64,000 nucleotides of DNA from Nautilus pompilius (GCA_018389105.1 JACATO010001110.1:62001-126000), one strand, 5' to 3'. Numbered from the stretch's first letter, positions 36,621 to 49,228 are shown. Numbers and translations: made by a program. Notes: generated by a model from the sequence alone, not told the origin.

Positions 36621-37390
36621 CTGCAATGATAGATTTTGAAAATAGAAGAAATTATCGCGGTGGCAGTGAACGTTGAACGAAACACAACGTGCGCATGAAT
36701 GCTTCGTAGTCCACCGGTTTACATCAATAGACGTCGTCATAGCCAGAAAACGGTTTGAGAGGTGCATAGAATTTCGGTTTGAATTCATTCTTTTCAGGTT
36801 TCTCATGGTAGTTTCTGAAAGGAAACTTGTTACTTTCGATGCGAGGTAAATTACGAAAGTTTTTACTTGATTTGAGAATTCGTGAGAGAAATCGAGATTT
36901 AGAAATTTTTTTCCTTTCGGCATTAGGCGAAAGAATAAAAGGGGCTTAAGTAAAGAATCGTTAGGCCATGTTTACTTGTAATTTACCAGGCATTTACACT
37001 ATATTTACTGCCTTCACTATCTATAGACATTTAATCAGCAGGTTACATTGACGACAGTTCTACCACAAGGAATTCAAACCAAAACAGATCAAGAGTGTTT
37101 ATTTAGCCATGTCAGAAAGAACTACGCTACTTTTTGAAGTTTTCCGATTAGAGAAAACAAAAAGGAAATTAACAGATATATAGATTTGACGGTTGAAACA
37201 ACTCCTGCTACCCACAAGGCAGTGTGTTCAAGCTGAAAATATGTGTCATTAAGCCGTAAGATAATACAAATGTTAAGGATGCTTCGTACGGCTGGCACTC
37301 GTGTTATATGATCACGGTCACGAAATCACGTGATTATTTGATCAGTCACTGAGATGAAGACAGGGAAAATGGGACATATAATGCCTCCAT
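36621..37390. other. 5' side of the EGF exon, no further feature
   Basis: Intron or upstream sequence; no exon or repeat recognised. Confidence 0.4.
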
Positions 37391-38170
37391 CGCTAATTTT
37401 CGTCAAGCAAATGAAAGAGCAGTTAGTTAACCGTCGAACAGGATAGCCACGAATGATTGCAAAACAAACACCCGCCTCCCTTGTTCTTCAGACTTGGTTC
37501 CATCCACGAACAGAGCTTGCAGATGTTGCCAAAACTTCACATTTCTCGCAACGTGCAGCTCAAAGTTATCCGTATAAACTGGGCTACAGTGGACACTTGG
37601 CTCGGCCAAAACCACTGCGTATGAAAGGCAATTTGGAGCGCAGATTTTCGTGGGCCTAGGTAAGAGATATGCAGACCTATGGATCCTCGTTCTATGATGA
37701 GTCTACGAATATGGGTGTGGATTAAGATCATTCAAGCATTTTAGGAGACCTGCATACAGCCCATAGTTTAAAAGGGTGGTTCTTGTAAGTGTGGACAGCG
37801 ATTAGGGTTGCTGGAAACACTGACCCTTGGCGTTTGTAGAAAGTTCTTTGAATTCTCTTGCGTGCATATCCATTCTCGGTAATCACCTCATGCGACTTTT
37901 TCAACAAGGGCCCTCTGCACTTCAAGACAGTTTCTATAAGAGTATTGTGCCATTTGTCACGCGTCCAAACCCGCCAACCTATATGGAAGAGACCAAAGTG
38001 GGATATGGATCCTTCTCTGGAATACTAGGAGCCCTGGAATGAATCCGATTGAACCCATGTGGTAGCACCTTGCAATCGTGAGAAACAAGATCTCCTCCCA
38101 CATTTGTGACAAATCTGAAAAAAAAATGACTATGCTACTATACAAACTCTTAAGGCATCAATTAGACACG
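37391..38170 (+). pseudogene. Tc1/mariner-type transposase relic D
   Basis: On the plus strand, in changing frames, decayed landmarks follow the normal order: RKxRLxWA-like (MKGNLERRFSWA, near 37655), DES-like (SSFYDESTNMGVD, 37690), VWTAIRVAG (VWGAIS-like, 37790), and near 38040 LGALE*IRLNPCGSTLQ, matching the S-P-D-L-N-P-I-E-x-L-W block. Several stop codons and shifts break it. Ends not determined. Confidence 0.55.
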
Positions 38171-38616
38171 AGGCAAAACTGTAAGATATTAATTTAATGT
38201 TTTCCGCTGTTTCCTTTAAATCTTAAGTGTACATATATAGTGCCGCAATAATCTTTAGTTTTCCTTCATTGGTCACGGTTTTTCTCGGCATGGCTCTGTA
38301 TTTAGCCATTATAGCTTATTAAAGCACGCAGAATTGGGGTTTCTCCTAAGGTAGTATATTCTAGACATTTAAAGACGTTAGGGATAATTCAAAGTTTATA
38401 ATGGGTTTCCCAGATATGAAAAGTGTCTAAATATAGTGGATATTTGGGGCTAAAGGAGGTAAAGGCAACGCTACAGTTTATTATACAGGGCCTCTGGGTT
38501 TGAGAAGTGTCTATAGATAGTACACAACAATATAGTCGTTGCAGTAAGCCAAAAAAAAACAACACAGAGTCAGATTAAATTGAAATTTGAGAATGGTGCA
38601 TCATGTTTATTAAATG
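38171..38616. other. Upstream sequence, no recognised feature
   Basis: AT-rich stretch between the Tc1 relic D and the direct repeat. No exon or family seen. Confidence 0.4.
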
Positions 38617-38792
38617 TTGCAGTGAATGTGAAATAGGAATTCATCACAGCTGACACGAATCCCCAAAGGCTTAAAACGTGTTCATCTAACCGTTGCTTCA
38701 GCTGACCAGTCAGGTGACACTAACTTCCGCTGTTTATTAGACCAGCGCACAGTCCTTTATATCGTTCTTGGAAAAGCTTATTAATTTTCGCA
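38617..38792 (+). repeat. 176-bp direct repeat, copy 1
   Basis: Starts ttgcagtgaatgtgaaatag and ends ttaattttcgca. It is matched base for base by 40173-40348 with four substitutions and no length change. The unit begins TTG and ends CA after the first T, so it could be read as TG...CA, but no target-site duplication was found. Confidence 0.95.
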
Positions 38793-39419
38793 TAATTTTA
38801 TCATTGAAGTTTTTACTCTTTTATTTCTCTCTTACTTTTCATATTTAATCGATTCTTCCTGAACATTAAATATTGCAACCGCGTGATATTCTCCATGTTT
38901 ATTAAATAAATGCTGATTATTTATAATTTGTGTTTGAGTAATAGTCTAGCAAATGAAGTCAAGTTTGTTTTTTTTTGCAATACTTTTGGTTTAAACTTTG
39001 TTAAAATAGTGTATAGTTATTTCTATTTGTTGTAACGTCCACCAATAAAAACTGCATTCCAGACGCTTTAGAATAGGATCAGCATCAGCAAACAAATATA
39101 AACTAACTTATGGATTAAATTATTTCCATAGAGGTCACGTAAAAAACAAAAGGAAACGAGAATGATTATTTGGTAATTCACAGCTGTATTTCATAATTAT
39201 ATACAATATATATATATATATAGAGAAATTAAACCTGGCTGGACGGGATCAGGGAAACATTCGAACGTCTCTAATATGACTATTTATATGTATATATATA
39301 TACTATTCCGTAAAATTCTTAGGATGTTTTCCAAAAATACAAATGCTTGTTTGTTTTCTTTCAAAATAATAACTGAATGAAAATGGCAAAGATCAGTTGC
39401 TAAATGACATAAAATAATA

Positions 39420-40080
39420 TTTCTTAACGAACGTAAAACCCAAAGCGAAACAAGTAGTATGACTGGAATATCAAGGTGTGTCATTCTAGGAGTGATCAAG
39501 AAATGTCAAAGGACTGATTTACTTTCTGGACGACCGAGAAAACCATCTAAATGAGTCAGCGCAATACATGGAGGTAACGTCTCTGAGAAAATATAAAAAC
39601 GTTCAGGAAGGAGATAAAACAAGATCGGTCGGAATCTTCAGGGGTTCAGATTAACGATTTTATGGTAAAGTGTCTTTTGAGACGAAGTAGACTTAAAATA
39701 TGGACGGTGGTCAATAAATTTTTTTTTTAGACCAAACGATTAAAATTTGCTACCCAACATCAAAAGTAAACTCAAGAACAATGGAACACATTTCTTCGGT
39801 CAGATGAATCAAAGATTGAAATAAGATGTTAGGAGAATTAGATGAGAGCATAAAGCGTGTGGGAGGTTAATAATTTAGCTTGGAGAGAGAGAGAGTGTGA
39901 CTTAACTGGTTTTTAGAGATTTAATAAGAATTGGAGGAAATATAAAAGCAGATTCTTACTCAGCACGATATTCCTCCAGTATTCAGTTGGAATCACATTT
40001 CAACATGACAACGATCTAAAAGATACTGCCATTGTTTTTAAAACATACAATACAAAAGAGAGAGAGAGTGGAGAACCTGA
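39420..40080 (+). pseudogene. Tc1-like transposase relic E
   Basis: On the plus strand the Tc1 order is visible: LSGRPRKPSK (GRPR box, near 39520), a LKIWTVVNKPF-like region with shift, FLRSDESKIEIR (first catalytic region, 39795), and FQHDNDLKDTAIVFKTY (second catalytic Asp region, 40000). The coding is broken by shifts and stops. It lies between the two 176-bp direct repeats. Confidence 0.7.
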
Positions 40081-40172
40081 TTTTTCGGAGTAACCTCCGC
40101 ACTACCATGACCATGATGCTATGAAAATAGTTAAAACTACTTGGATAAAATAAAGACTCAACAGCCAAAATC

Positions 40173-40348
40173 TTGCAGTGAATGTGAAATAGGAATTCAT
40201 CACAGCTGACACAAATCCCCAAAGGCTTAAAACGTGTTAATCTAACCGTTGCTTCAGCTGACAAGTCAGGTGACACTAACTTCCGCTGTTTATTAGACCA
40301 GCGCACAGTCCTTTATATCGTTCTTGGTAAAGCTTATTAATTTTCGCA
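40173..40348 (+). repeat. 176-bp direct repeat, copy 2
   Basis: Same orientation as 38617-38792, 4 mismatches in 176 bases (about 98% identity). The two copies are 1556 bp apart start to start and enclose a much more decayed Tc1 relic. The minus-strand open frame 40016-40306 crosses it and is not a gene. Confidence 0.95.
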
Positions 40349-40813
40349 GTGCTTCTAGATCCATGGAACAACATTCCGGATGATATTATTTCAGAATTAA
40401 AAGGAAGTCTTTCAAGACGTATTTGCGTAGTGATGGGGAAAAGTGGGCATGCTAAATATTATCGTACATAATGTTTATTTTATCAATTTATTTCGTCTAC
40501 TGTACAATACTCATTTATTAAATGGTATTTTTCATTAGATTGTTTTATTTCCTTCTACAGTCGGATTTCTGAATAAAAATGTAGAATGTCTAACACATTT
40601 TCACAGCACTGTACGATTTTACGAACTTCTAAAAGTGGTTAGCAATCGAAATCCGCCAAGCCAAGCGCTGTTGGCTTTAAGTGACGCTTAGATTGGGACG
40701 GATTATTGAAACTGGCTTAATGAAGCATCACAGACTCCGAATGAGATGAAAGTAGAAACAGACTGGTAGACAGGCACCTTGAGTGGCTGGGTCATTCAGC
40801 TGGTAGAATAGCT

Positions 40814-40859
40814 GACGTTTCGCTATTGGATACTCACCGCTCACGTCTGGCCTCATCAG
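40814..40859 (-). ncRNA. Hammerhead-ribozyme-like motif (Penelope-like element type), weak
   Basis: On the minus strand CTGATGA (40859-40853) is followed 31 nt later by GAAAC (40821-40817) and directly by GTC, the boxes of a type I hammerhead with minimal stem III, the form reported in Penelope-like retroelements. G10.1 and C11.1 positions fit (G after CTGATGA, C before GAAAC), but the rest of stem II does not pair well and stem I is only partly supported (GGTA/TACC). It is probably a decayed copy. No coding part of such an element was seen nearby. Confidence 0.3.
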
Positions 40860-42930
40860 TAAATTTTACCCAACGTGGCATTTAAAAAAAGATTCCTTGC
40901 TGTTGAGAATGCCCTCGTTCTAAAACAGAATGCGTTTGTAACTTATCATTCTGGGGCAGCCACCATCCGCACTCCTGGCTCAATGGGGCTAAAAAAAGCA
41001 AAGAGGCGGAAAGAAGTCAGATCGCCTGACGAATGGAAAAGACAGCGAAAAGTAGTTCTTCAGTTGTTTGCATTACTACCGTTAAGACTGTGGGGAAAAC
41101 GGCACTAACCTGTGCAAAGAGATCTGCTTTCAGACGTATTTGCTTAAAATAAATCGTATGGACTCCGCGATTCCTCCTGGCAAATTATGACACTCTCGTC
41201 TTGTTCCTATTACTTTTGAACTATATCATGCAGCGTGATCTGTCTTTGTTCCTTTCCCCACTACTTGAGAAAGCAATTTCCTCTCACACTTTATGTACAG
41301 AAAGGTTCATTGCAATTATCTTTATTTTACTGACCCCAGCACCAGACAAAATCTTGCATTCTACTACCACCTCGTTGAACACAGTAGACCATACCTCTAC
41401 CTTAGCCTTATTTACCAATAAAGATGGACTCTGTACAATAGGAACAATCATATTTTCAAACGAGGGGATATTTCTTTGTTTTCCATAACCCTATAAAAAA
41501 AACAAAAAAAAACGTTGAATATGTATAAGCACAATTCCCTTTGTGAGATTTATCAGAAATATTTCTAAGTTTATAGGCCATAAGGTATATTGCGAGAGAG
41601 ATACTTTGGTTTGAGAGTTTATGATATACACAAGTCAGCATAACTTAAAGACATAGACAACTCATCACCGAGGATAGTGCCTGTGTCTTCAAGCCATCGA
41701 AACGAACATATACCACTAAGATAATTTAAATTAACTTAAAGTTACAAAGAGCAACATTTCCTTTTCTGTAAAATATCTTTTCGAAAACACTTATTTAATT
41801 ATATATATATTATCGCAGTGATTTTAGAAAAGATAAACAGGTTTAGCTAGTAGTTTTACGGAAGATGAAGTACTAGAAAAATAAGTAATCCAGAAAGTAG
41901 GATAAAATGTATTATTGCAAAATAATTTTTATACATGCATTAATGCAAAAAAAGAGAGAAGAATTTGTTCTTTTCACTTGTTTTCACACAAAGTAATGAA
42001 TATTCATTCTATGTTACGTTGTGAAAATGTCCTTTTAGCACAGTAAAGTGAATTAGCCTCGTTTTGATATTCCAACAGCCTCTGAAGTAAGCATTAGTAA
42101 TGTAGTAAATTCTTATAGAGATTAAACTAGAGACTTATTAAGACATTTGAAAGGAAGAAAGCGGTATGGTTACGGAAGAGGAAGACAAATGGCCATAGAT
42201 ACACACTGATTAATCCTGTCGCTATTAACTACACTAATTAAAGCGATAAACTTCGGTAGGTGCACGTTCTACAATATTGCTTCCACCCAAGAATACTATT
42301 TTAGCACAATTCATGCTTGATAAATCAAGAGAAAGAAATGCTTAAGCATAATGTTATATTTCGACTCGGAATCTCAGAATTATTTCAGGTGATGCCACAG
42401 TTTCCCCTGTCACTTGCGCATTTACGACCATCACCATGATTAATGGGCAAACGAGCAAAAGATGTGAGAGATTTTATCGTAAATAACCAAGAAACGATAA
42501 TTAATTAATCTATTGATTATGGGAGATTAAATTTCTTAATCCCACATCGCAGAAGAGACACTGCTACAGAATGATCGGAAATATAACGGCGTTCGCCGAT
42601 GTATTGCGAGCCACGTTAGCCCGTAGCGACTTATATATCGACCAGTTGTCCAGCGAAGGTCGCTCGCCTTCACAGAACGGTTCGGCATTACGAAAAAAAG
42701 AGGAAAGCTGGTTGATGGCGTACAACACAAGCAAGCGCAGCAATTCATGAAAAAATAATTGAGTACGGAGACAAGGAGAAGCAAAATAACAAGCTAAGTT
42801 AATTGATAATGATTCGAACGTATAGTGAAGGAGAGATTTGTTAATCTAATGACATTTTCAGCAATCATTCGGAAGACTGTATATAAATGATAAGAGCAGT
42901 TCACGTAAAACAAATGAAAAATGGATTAAA
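40860..42930. other. Upstream sequence, no recognised feature
   Basis: Small open frames at 40875-41108, 41201-41488 and 42536-42784 have no family match. AT-rich. Confidence 0.4.
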
Positions 42931-42931
42931 G

Positions 42932-43075
42932 CAGCCATTGTCGTAAAACGGAGCTAAGGCGACGAGAAATGGTAAAAAGCAGCCATTGTCGTAAAACGGA
43001 GTTAAGGTGACGACAAATGGTAAAAAGCAGCCATTGTCGTAAAATGGAGCTAAGGCGACGACAAACGGTAACGAC
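42932..43075. repeat. Tandem repeat, 47-48 bp, three copies
   Basis: Units begin gcagccattgtcgtaaaacg at 42932, 42980 and 43027 and include gagctaaggcgacga and aatggtaaaa. The copies differ by only a few bases, so the array is young. Confidence 0.92.
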
Positions 43076-43890
43076 AAAACAGGTGAAAAAGCAGCTTAGA
43101 GGCTCAAATTTGTATCAAAATCGGAATAATTTTATTTGTAAGTTGCTCACTCTATTCGAAAGACAGGTATTTGTGTTGGAGATGAGACAGAATTCTCAAT
43201 AATAACTGAGTCGGATTTTACAAAAGCCATTGAATGAAATCATCACAAGTCAGTTGAAATATCGGTGAAAATTTCCCATCATGCCGTGGTAAGTCCGAAT
43301 TTACTGAGTCTTACTGATGCTAAGAAACATTACATTATGTTTCACGTTCAGTATAAGTGTTCTAAAAAGAAACATAATATTGACCGACATATTAAAGATG
43401 ATCAGTGCCTATCTTTATATGACGTTTACTGCCACTTTCAAATAAGAATATTCTGAATGATGTCGCCGACAGAATAAGGATGTTTTTGTCCAGTGTAGCA
43501 TGAAAGACATTTTCTTTCGGGGAAGACAAAAGGAACCAAACTTCTTTACATATACATTCTTTTTACTTCAGTTTTCAAACTACTGTCATGTTTTTTATAT
43601 TTTATTTAACTTGTTTTCATCGGGGACCCCCCTCAGAAAAAAAACCATCAACAAAAGGATTTGGCTTTGAACGCGAATTCACGAGAAACGAGGTTTTGAT
43701 TTTACATGGCTTCCCTGAATCGGCCCGTCTTCAATTATTTACGCAAGTCTGAAGTTCCAACTTTAGCTGGCGTCAGCTGTGAATAATTTCTAAAGACATC
43801 TTCCTTTTTCTTCTTCTCGCAACAAAGAGAATGTCTCGAGAAATGAAATGATGCTAAGAGCCCCCTACAGGGCAGTCTTCATTTTTCCAC

Positions 43891-43948
43891 ATCTCTCTCT
43901 CTCTCTCTCTCCCCTCTCTCTCTCACTCTCTCTCCTCTCCTCTCTCTA
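43891..43948. repeat. (CT)n microsatellite
   Basis: About 58 bp of CT repeats with CCC and CA interruptions. Confidence 0.95.
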
Positions 43949-46529
43949 GCAGTGATGATAACAACTGGTGACTTCAACACGAACGAGACACATTACACCG
44001 TCTCCTCGATGCCTGAATAAGTGCGCGCACCCTTAATCGTCTTCCTCATGCATTAATAATAAAATCACGTGACACATAAAAATATCAAGGAATGTTAAAA
44101 TTTGTCATTATGTATTCAGTTCCACGTGTATCGAAACACAAAGCTGTCTCGGAAGTTAAGGAAACCATTTATTCTTTATCTGTATTAACTCAATAAAATT
44201 AGTGAACGGCAAATCATCGATTTATTCGTATTTCTTTCCAACTCGAAGTTCGTCAATACATTTAATAAAGCTAATCATCGTTTATACTTTTAACGAGAGT
44301 TCAAATCAAGTTTACTGCGGATTAAACCAAAAGAAAGGTGCGTTTTCAAATGCTTAATTTTTAAAATCACATAAGCGACTAATATAAAGAGGAAAAAGTA
44401 AGAAACTTCTAGAAAAATACTGCTGGTAAATGAGTTAAAATGTATTTTTTTTATTTTATTATAATGATTATTATTAGCACGCGAAATCCTCTTAATTGGT
44501 ATAAAAGGAGATTAAAATGTGGAGTCATTTCGAAATTTAACATCCTCTCTTTCGTTCCGTTATTCGGTGTTTAGACAGCTCGGGTGGCTGTTATGTCACG
44601 CCCCTTCGGGCGCCACCTGGTGCCTTCAGAAAGAGTTCTGACAGGTTTCTTTCGTTAGGGCGGCCATCGTCTAAGAGAGTACCGGCTAGTGCTGAACCTT
44701 TTTAAATCACGATTACAAAACCAACGCGGTCTTAGAGTCCGCCCTACAACGAAGCTTCCTTTCTTGCCCGCCAGCCCCACGCCGGTGGAAATAGCAGAAT
44801 CCGGAGAAAAGCCTGAACCGTGCGAGATTACAGCGAGTAGAACTACAATGGAAAAGGGCGAAGTCAGCGCGTCGAACTATACATAAGATTAAAAAATTGG
44901 TTATGCAGGAAAAAAGAAATATGTTTTTGTTTAATTTTCCGACGTATGAATAAATAAGTAAATGTCACAAATCGTTTATGGTTGGTGTAATGCATTTACT
45001 GTCTATATACTGCTAAGCTTTTCAATTATATGTTGCAACCATCTGCTAGTCTACTAATATACTGCTCTCTAGAAGTCGGCTGTCTAAAAATGATGCAGGA
45101 TAAATATAATGAGGTAGATGTTCATGTTTAAATAAAATTTACAAAATTTCAAGCCTATCCATATATCATAATTAACTTTGTTTTCTGTAGATTCTTTAAA
45201 AACAATCTTAACTGCACACGTGGAAGAAATCAAATATCATTAGTCTTGCCCGGACTTTTGATTTACCATGTATTTTAGTCAATCGTTGATTCCATTAACT
45301 AGCTCACGCGTAGTCAAGTTTTTCGTTTTTAAGTATAATAGTTAATCTTGCTTTCAAACACTTAAAAGCATTGCAGCTAAAGAAGATTATAAGCTGCATG
45401 TAGTTAACGAAGAATTGTTAGTTCTTGGCGACCGGACATCGCTCCGCCGACGATGTTCTGTCGAAGGCAGAACTCTGACATGAATTATTTATAGCGGGCA
45501 CCATCTTCAATTTCTGCCTGAGTACCCTGTGCTCCGGTGGAAGGCATAAGCAAGACGACTGACAGGGATTAAGGGAAAATCTATTAATAGCACTGAAAAA
45601 TGGCATAAAATTAGCATTTCAACCGTTAAAATAACTGCTCCCTATCTGAGTGAAATCTCTTTATCAATAGAATTTAAGATAAATTTGATACAAATTCATA
45701 ATCTTAAAAAAATAGTATTACTGAAGTATCGTTAAGATTCACACTACTTTATATATTTAAAAACAGATTAGGAAAATTAGAATATCTGATTTATATTGGA
45801 AGACCATTACATTTCGTTTCTGACGCCTGTGCATTAGTAGCTTCTGTAAATTGCATTTATTTTCGGAAATATTTTTGTTGCTGCTCATGCTTAGACAGAT
45901 CATATAATCAAACTGAAAGTAAAGCAGATGGCCGTACAGTTTCTTGAAAATAGGTCTGGGGTGTTTAATAATCAGCAGGTTAGAGGTTCATAACCAGATA
46001 ATGGAGATCTAAAACTGCTAGAAATTTATGGATCGATGCTCCAATACGTATACAGATTATAGAATTAGATGTTGATAATCGAAAATAATCCCCAACAAAC
46101 AAGATCGATTTAATCTTTTAAATAAATTAGCATATATTACGATGTGTCTAGGAAATTTAAAGTTAAAAACACTTAATTGTGATTTTAGTTCAGAATAAAA
46201 GATGTTGCTAAAAAATGTTTGGTATTACCGAAAGTTTATTCTTTAACAAATGGCTGTTGTGTTTTTTTTTTACTTTCTGCTGTAATTTTAAGTTTGTATT
46301 CGTTTTAAATTCGAAAATGTCTACGTCTTCCTTCATGTGTTATCGTTTATATGAAAAAGATCTTTCTGACTAAATGCTCTGATGTCGTACAAACATGAAC
46401 TTTGCTTCTCGTCACTGAGTCAATAAGTATGAGATGTTTCCGATTGATAGTTTAAAGAGAACCGAAAGAAGATGGGGGATGGTACATTTGAGCAAATACA
46501 AAGTCAGGATTAGCGCGCAGACTTTAATA
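43949..46529. other. Upstream sequence with one GC-richer block
   Basis: A GC-richer stretch at about 44560-44880 follows a TATA-like tataaaag at 44502-44509 and contains the hairpin-like cgccccttcgggcg. Its open frame (44689-44886) starts with GTG, not ATG, and is not recognised. It could be a promoter and first exon of something, or a repeat; I do not call a gene. Confidence 0.3.
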
Positions 46530-46557
46530 GAGGTCTATTAAAAAGTATCCGACCTTA
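46530..46557 (+). repeat. Mariner terminal inverted repeat (left)
   Basis: Reads gaggtctattaaaaagtatc then cgacctta. It matches the reverse complement of the right end with a few changes. TA at 46528-46529 precedes it. Confidence 0.88.
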
Positions 46558-46599
46558 GGTTGGGATAAAAAATATTACGTACTTGGTGGGGTTCAGTTG

Positions 46600-47632
46600 C
46601 TAATCCCCTTCAAAGTAGGCCCCTTGTGCCATCACACACTTAGCCAAGCGATCCTTCCACTGTTCAAACCACATCTGGAATGCTTCTTCCGGAATGGCTC
46701 TCAGCTCCGCCGTCGCATTCTGCATGATGTCATCTTGGCTCTCAAAGCGGGAACCTTTCAATGGCATCTTCATTTTTGGGAACAACCAAACGTCAGAAGG
46801 AGCCATGTCTGAGAGTAGGGAGCCTGGCGAACGAGCGAAATGCCTTTCTTTGCAAAGAAACCTTGGATCAGCTGCAACGAATGAGCCGGAGCGTTGTCAT
46901 GATGCAGCTGCCAGTTTTGCGAGGCCCACAGATCCGGTCACTTGCGCCGAACTGCATCACGAAGAGTTGGAGGACTTCCTGATAGTACTCCTTTGTAACT
47001 GTTTGTCCTTCTGGTGCTTATTCGTGATGCACAACGCCTCGGTAGTCGAAGAAAACAGTCAGCATCACCTTGATTTTCTCCGGACCTGACGTTGGGTGCT
47101 TCTACTGTGATGACTGAGCTTTGGTTTCCGGGTCGTACTCGTACACCCACGTCTCATCTCCAATTATCATGGTATTCTGGAACTCTGGATCCCTGTTGGC
47201 AGTATCCAGCAGGTCCTGCACAACCTCAAGACGAAATTGTTGTTGTTCCTGTGAAAGCAGCTTGGGCACAAATTTCGCTGCCACTCTGCGCAAGCCCAAA
47301 TCGTCTTTTAAAATTGCACGTGCAGAATCTTTACTAATCCCAACCTCGTCACCAATTTCCCGCACCGTCAAACGACGATCCTCCATTATCAAGGTCTGCA
47401 CTTTCTCCATAACAACTGCATTGTGACTTGTTGACGGCCCCCTCCCTGAACGCTGGTCACTCTCCAACGATGTGCGGCCATCTTTGAACCTGTTGTACCA
47501 TTCTTTTATTTGGGTAACACCCATGGCATTGTCACCAAAAGCCTGTTGAATTTTGTGAATTGTTTCCACTTGGGCATCTTCAAGCTTTTGGCAAAACTTG
47601 ATGCAAGCTCGTTGCTCCACACGTTCCGTCAT
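46600..47632 (-). pseudogene. Mariner transposase, degraded
   Basis: Starting at ATG 47632-47630 the first ~177 codons are open and carry the paired helix-turn-helix DNA-binding region (IKEWYNRFKDG with a GRTSLESDQRSGRGPSTS linker) and the first catalytic block IGDETWVYEYDPETKAQ. An in-frame TAG at 47104-47102 sits where Trp is expected, TAA at 47020-47018 interrupts the H-H-E-x-A block, and a single-base loss near 46811 shifts the frame ahead of the third catalytic block (APSDVWLFPK, frame 46600-46806). The C-terminus AKCVMAQGAYFEGD is normal for the family. The HDN second catalytic motif is still readable near 46900. Few lesions imply modest age, but it cannot be autonomous. Confidence 0.9.
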
Positions 47633-47810
47633 CACGGGCGAAATGAAAATGCGACCAGTAAGTAGTACAACACCACTTCACACGCTGGATGCCTGACATC
47701 AACTGACGCATCCAGCGAGCCCGCCAAAAACAATGCATGCGCATGAAGGCACGAGGCTTCACTATCCACAATTTTGCTTCCCTAACGTCATTACTTTCCA
47801 CGGGAAAAAA

Positions 47811-47839
47811 TAAAGTCGGATACTTTTTCGACAGACCTC
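47811..47839 (-). repeat. Mariner terminal inverted repeat (right)
   Basis: On the minus strand it reads gaggtctgtcgaaaaagtat then ccgacttta. TA follows at 47841-47842. Confidence 0.88.
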
Positions 47840-47840
47840 G

Positions 47841-49136
47841 TATTGCATTTATTTCGAGTCTAGATTTCTATAAAACAAAAAAATAAAAACAAATATTCAA
47901 AGCTATTCTGATAATATAATTAAAAAAATCACCGTTGCACTAGATTACGATGCGATATTAGGAGAAGATGGCTACCATCATGGAAATTGATGCGTACACT
48001 ATTTCCAAAAATCAATGGATTGACGGACTTAAAAACGAGCTTCAATCACCTTGCTACTGGGATATAGTTAGACCTTATGTTTTTTTATTTGTCTTTCTTC
48101 ACGGATGACTTCAGGTTTCTGGAGATATCATAAGTAATTTTAGACTGGCTGTGTTGATCTATTGGTGTAAATTCGCAACAACAGCTAGAAGCCGGTACGC
48201 TAAATGAAGATTTCAATCGTTCAATCTCCTGGTTAGGATGACTAATCGCAGCCGAAATTCTTCACGAAGATTTGTATAGCGACCACCGCAACCATTGGTA
48301 TTGATTCTTTTTCCTTTGATTCAGACTAACCGCGGCTACACGTCCATCTTAGACGAACACCAATGCATTGTGGGTCGGTTGGAACATTTCTGAAAGCTTA
48401 CTGTCCACTGAAGGCGGCCATTTAGCAATTAGTGAAAGTGAAAACGACGTCACATCACACACTGACTTATGGGTAATTACTTGACTTCATTATTTCCAGT
48501 ATACGTTTCCACACTATCGTTGCTTTCCCAGTAAAGCGACCAGGAACATGTTCTGGACATTGCATAGCAACCTAACGCACGCAGGCCACTGGCATTCCCA
48601 AATCAAGCAGGTTTTATATGCACGCATTTACTATTTTCCCTCCGGGCACATTCTCATAAGAAAGCATCACAAGGGGATAGGTCTGGGGATACTGGATTTA
48701 GCTTTTAGTCGAGCTAAGGTTGGAGAAAGGAATTATATCCATTTTACTAAAACAAAATTTGCTTGACATTTCTACCCCCTTTCGGAAATTGCAAACAATA
48801 ATTGTACTTATTCTGAAGCTATTTTCACTCGGTCACTTTATATCTTGATGTTTTATAGCGTTATATCCCCTCTGAAATATATAGATATAATGTTAACTTC
48901 CGGCAAATTTGTTTTATCTGATTTATGCTAGAGGTGTTCTTGCTCTAATGACGCCATTTCTGTGTTCTTCTATAAGGAGCACCAATTTGCGGACACCCAA
49001 TTTTTTTTAAAAAAATAAAGAACTATACACTTCTATCTCTGGACAATAAACAAAAGGTCCGTGTATTTTTATTTATTTTATTTCTGGAATAAATGAACAG
49101 TTCTCTGTGCGAGAGCTGTAACTCGACAGCACGGCC
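47841..49136. other. Upstream sequence, no recognised feature
   Basis: Small open frames without family match; no splice-flanked exon identified. Confidence 0.4.
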
Positions 49137-49210
49137 ATGAAAGACTTATTTCAACGAGAAGGCGTCTTTCATCGTGTTATCGATATTTCTACCTCCCCCG
49201 TAGGGGATGA

Positions 49211-49228
49211 AGGAGAGGAGGAGGAGAG

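Larger units (their letters stand above)
46530..47840 (-). mobile_element. Mariner-like transposon with both inverted repeats, inactive
   Basis: About 1.31 kb. The ends are matching inverted repeats (46530-46557 and 47811-47839) flanked by TA, the target duplicated by Tc1/mariner elements. The minus strand encodes a mariner transposase with a frameshift and stops. Length and structure match a complete mariner. It sits between the EGF exon and candidate exon 56625-56701. Confidence 0.9.

Noticed and set aside
45418..45606. Cys-containing minus-strand frame as a possible extra exon
   Set aside because: No splice sites in frame and no domain resemblance.
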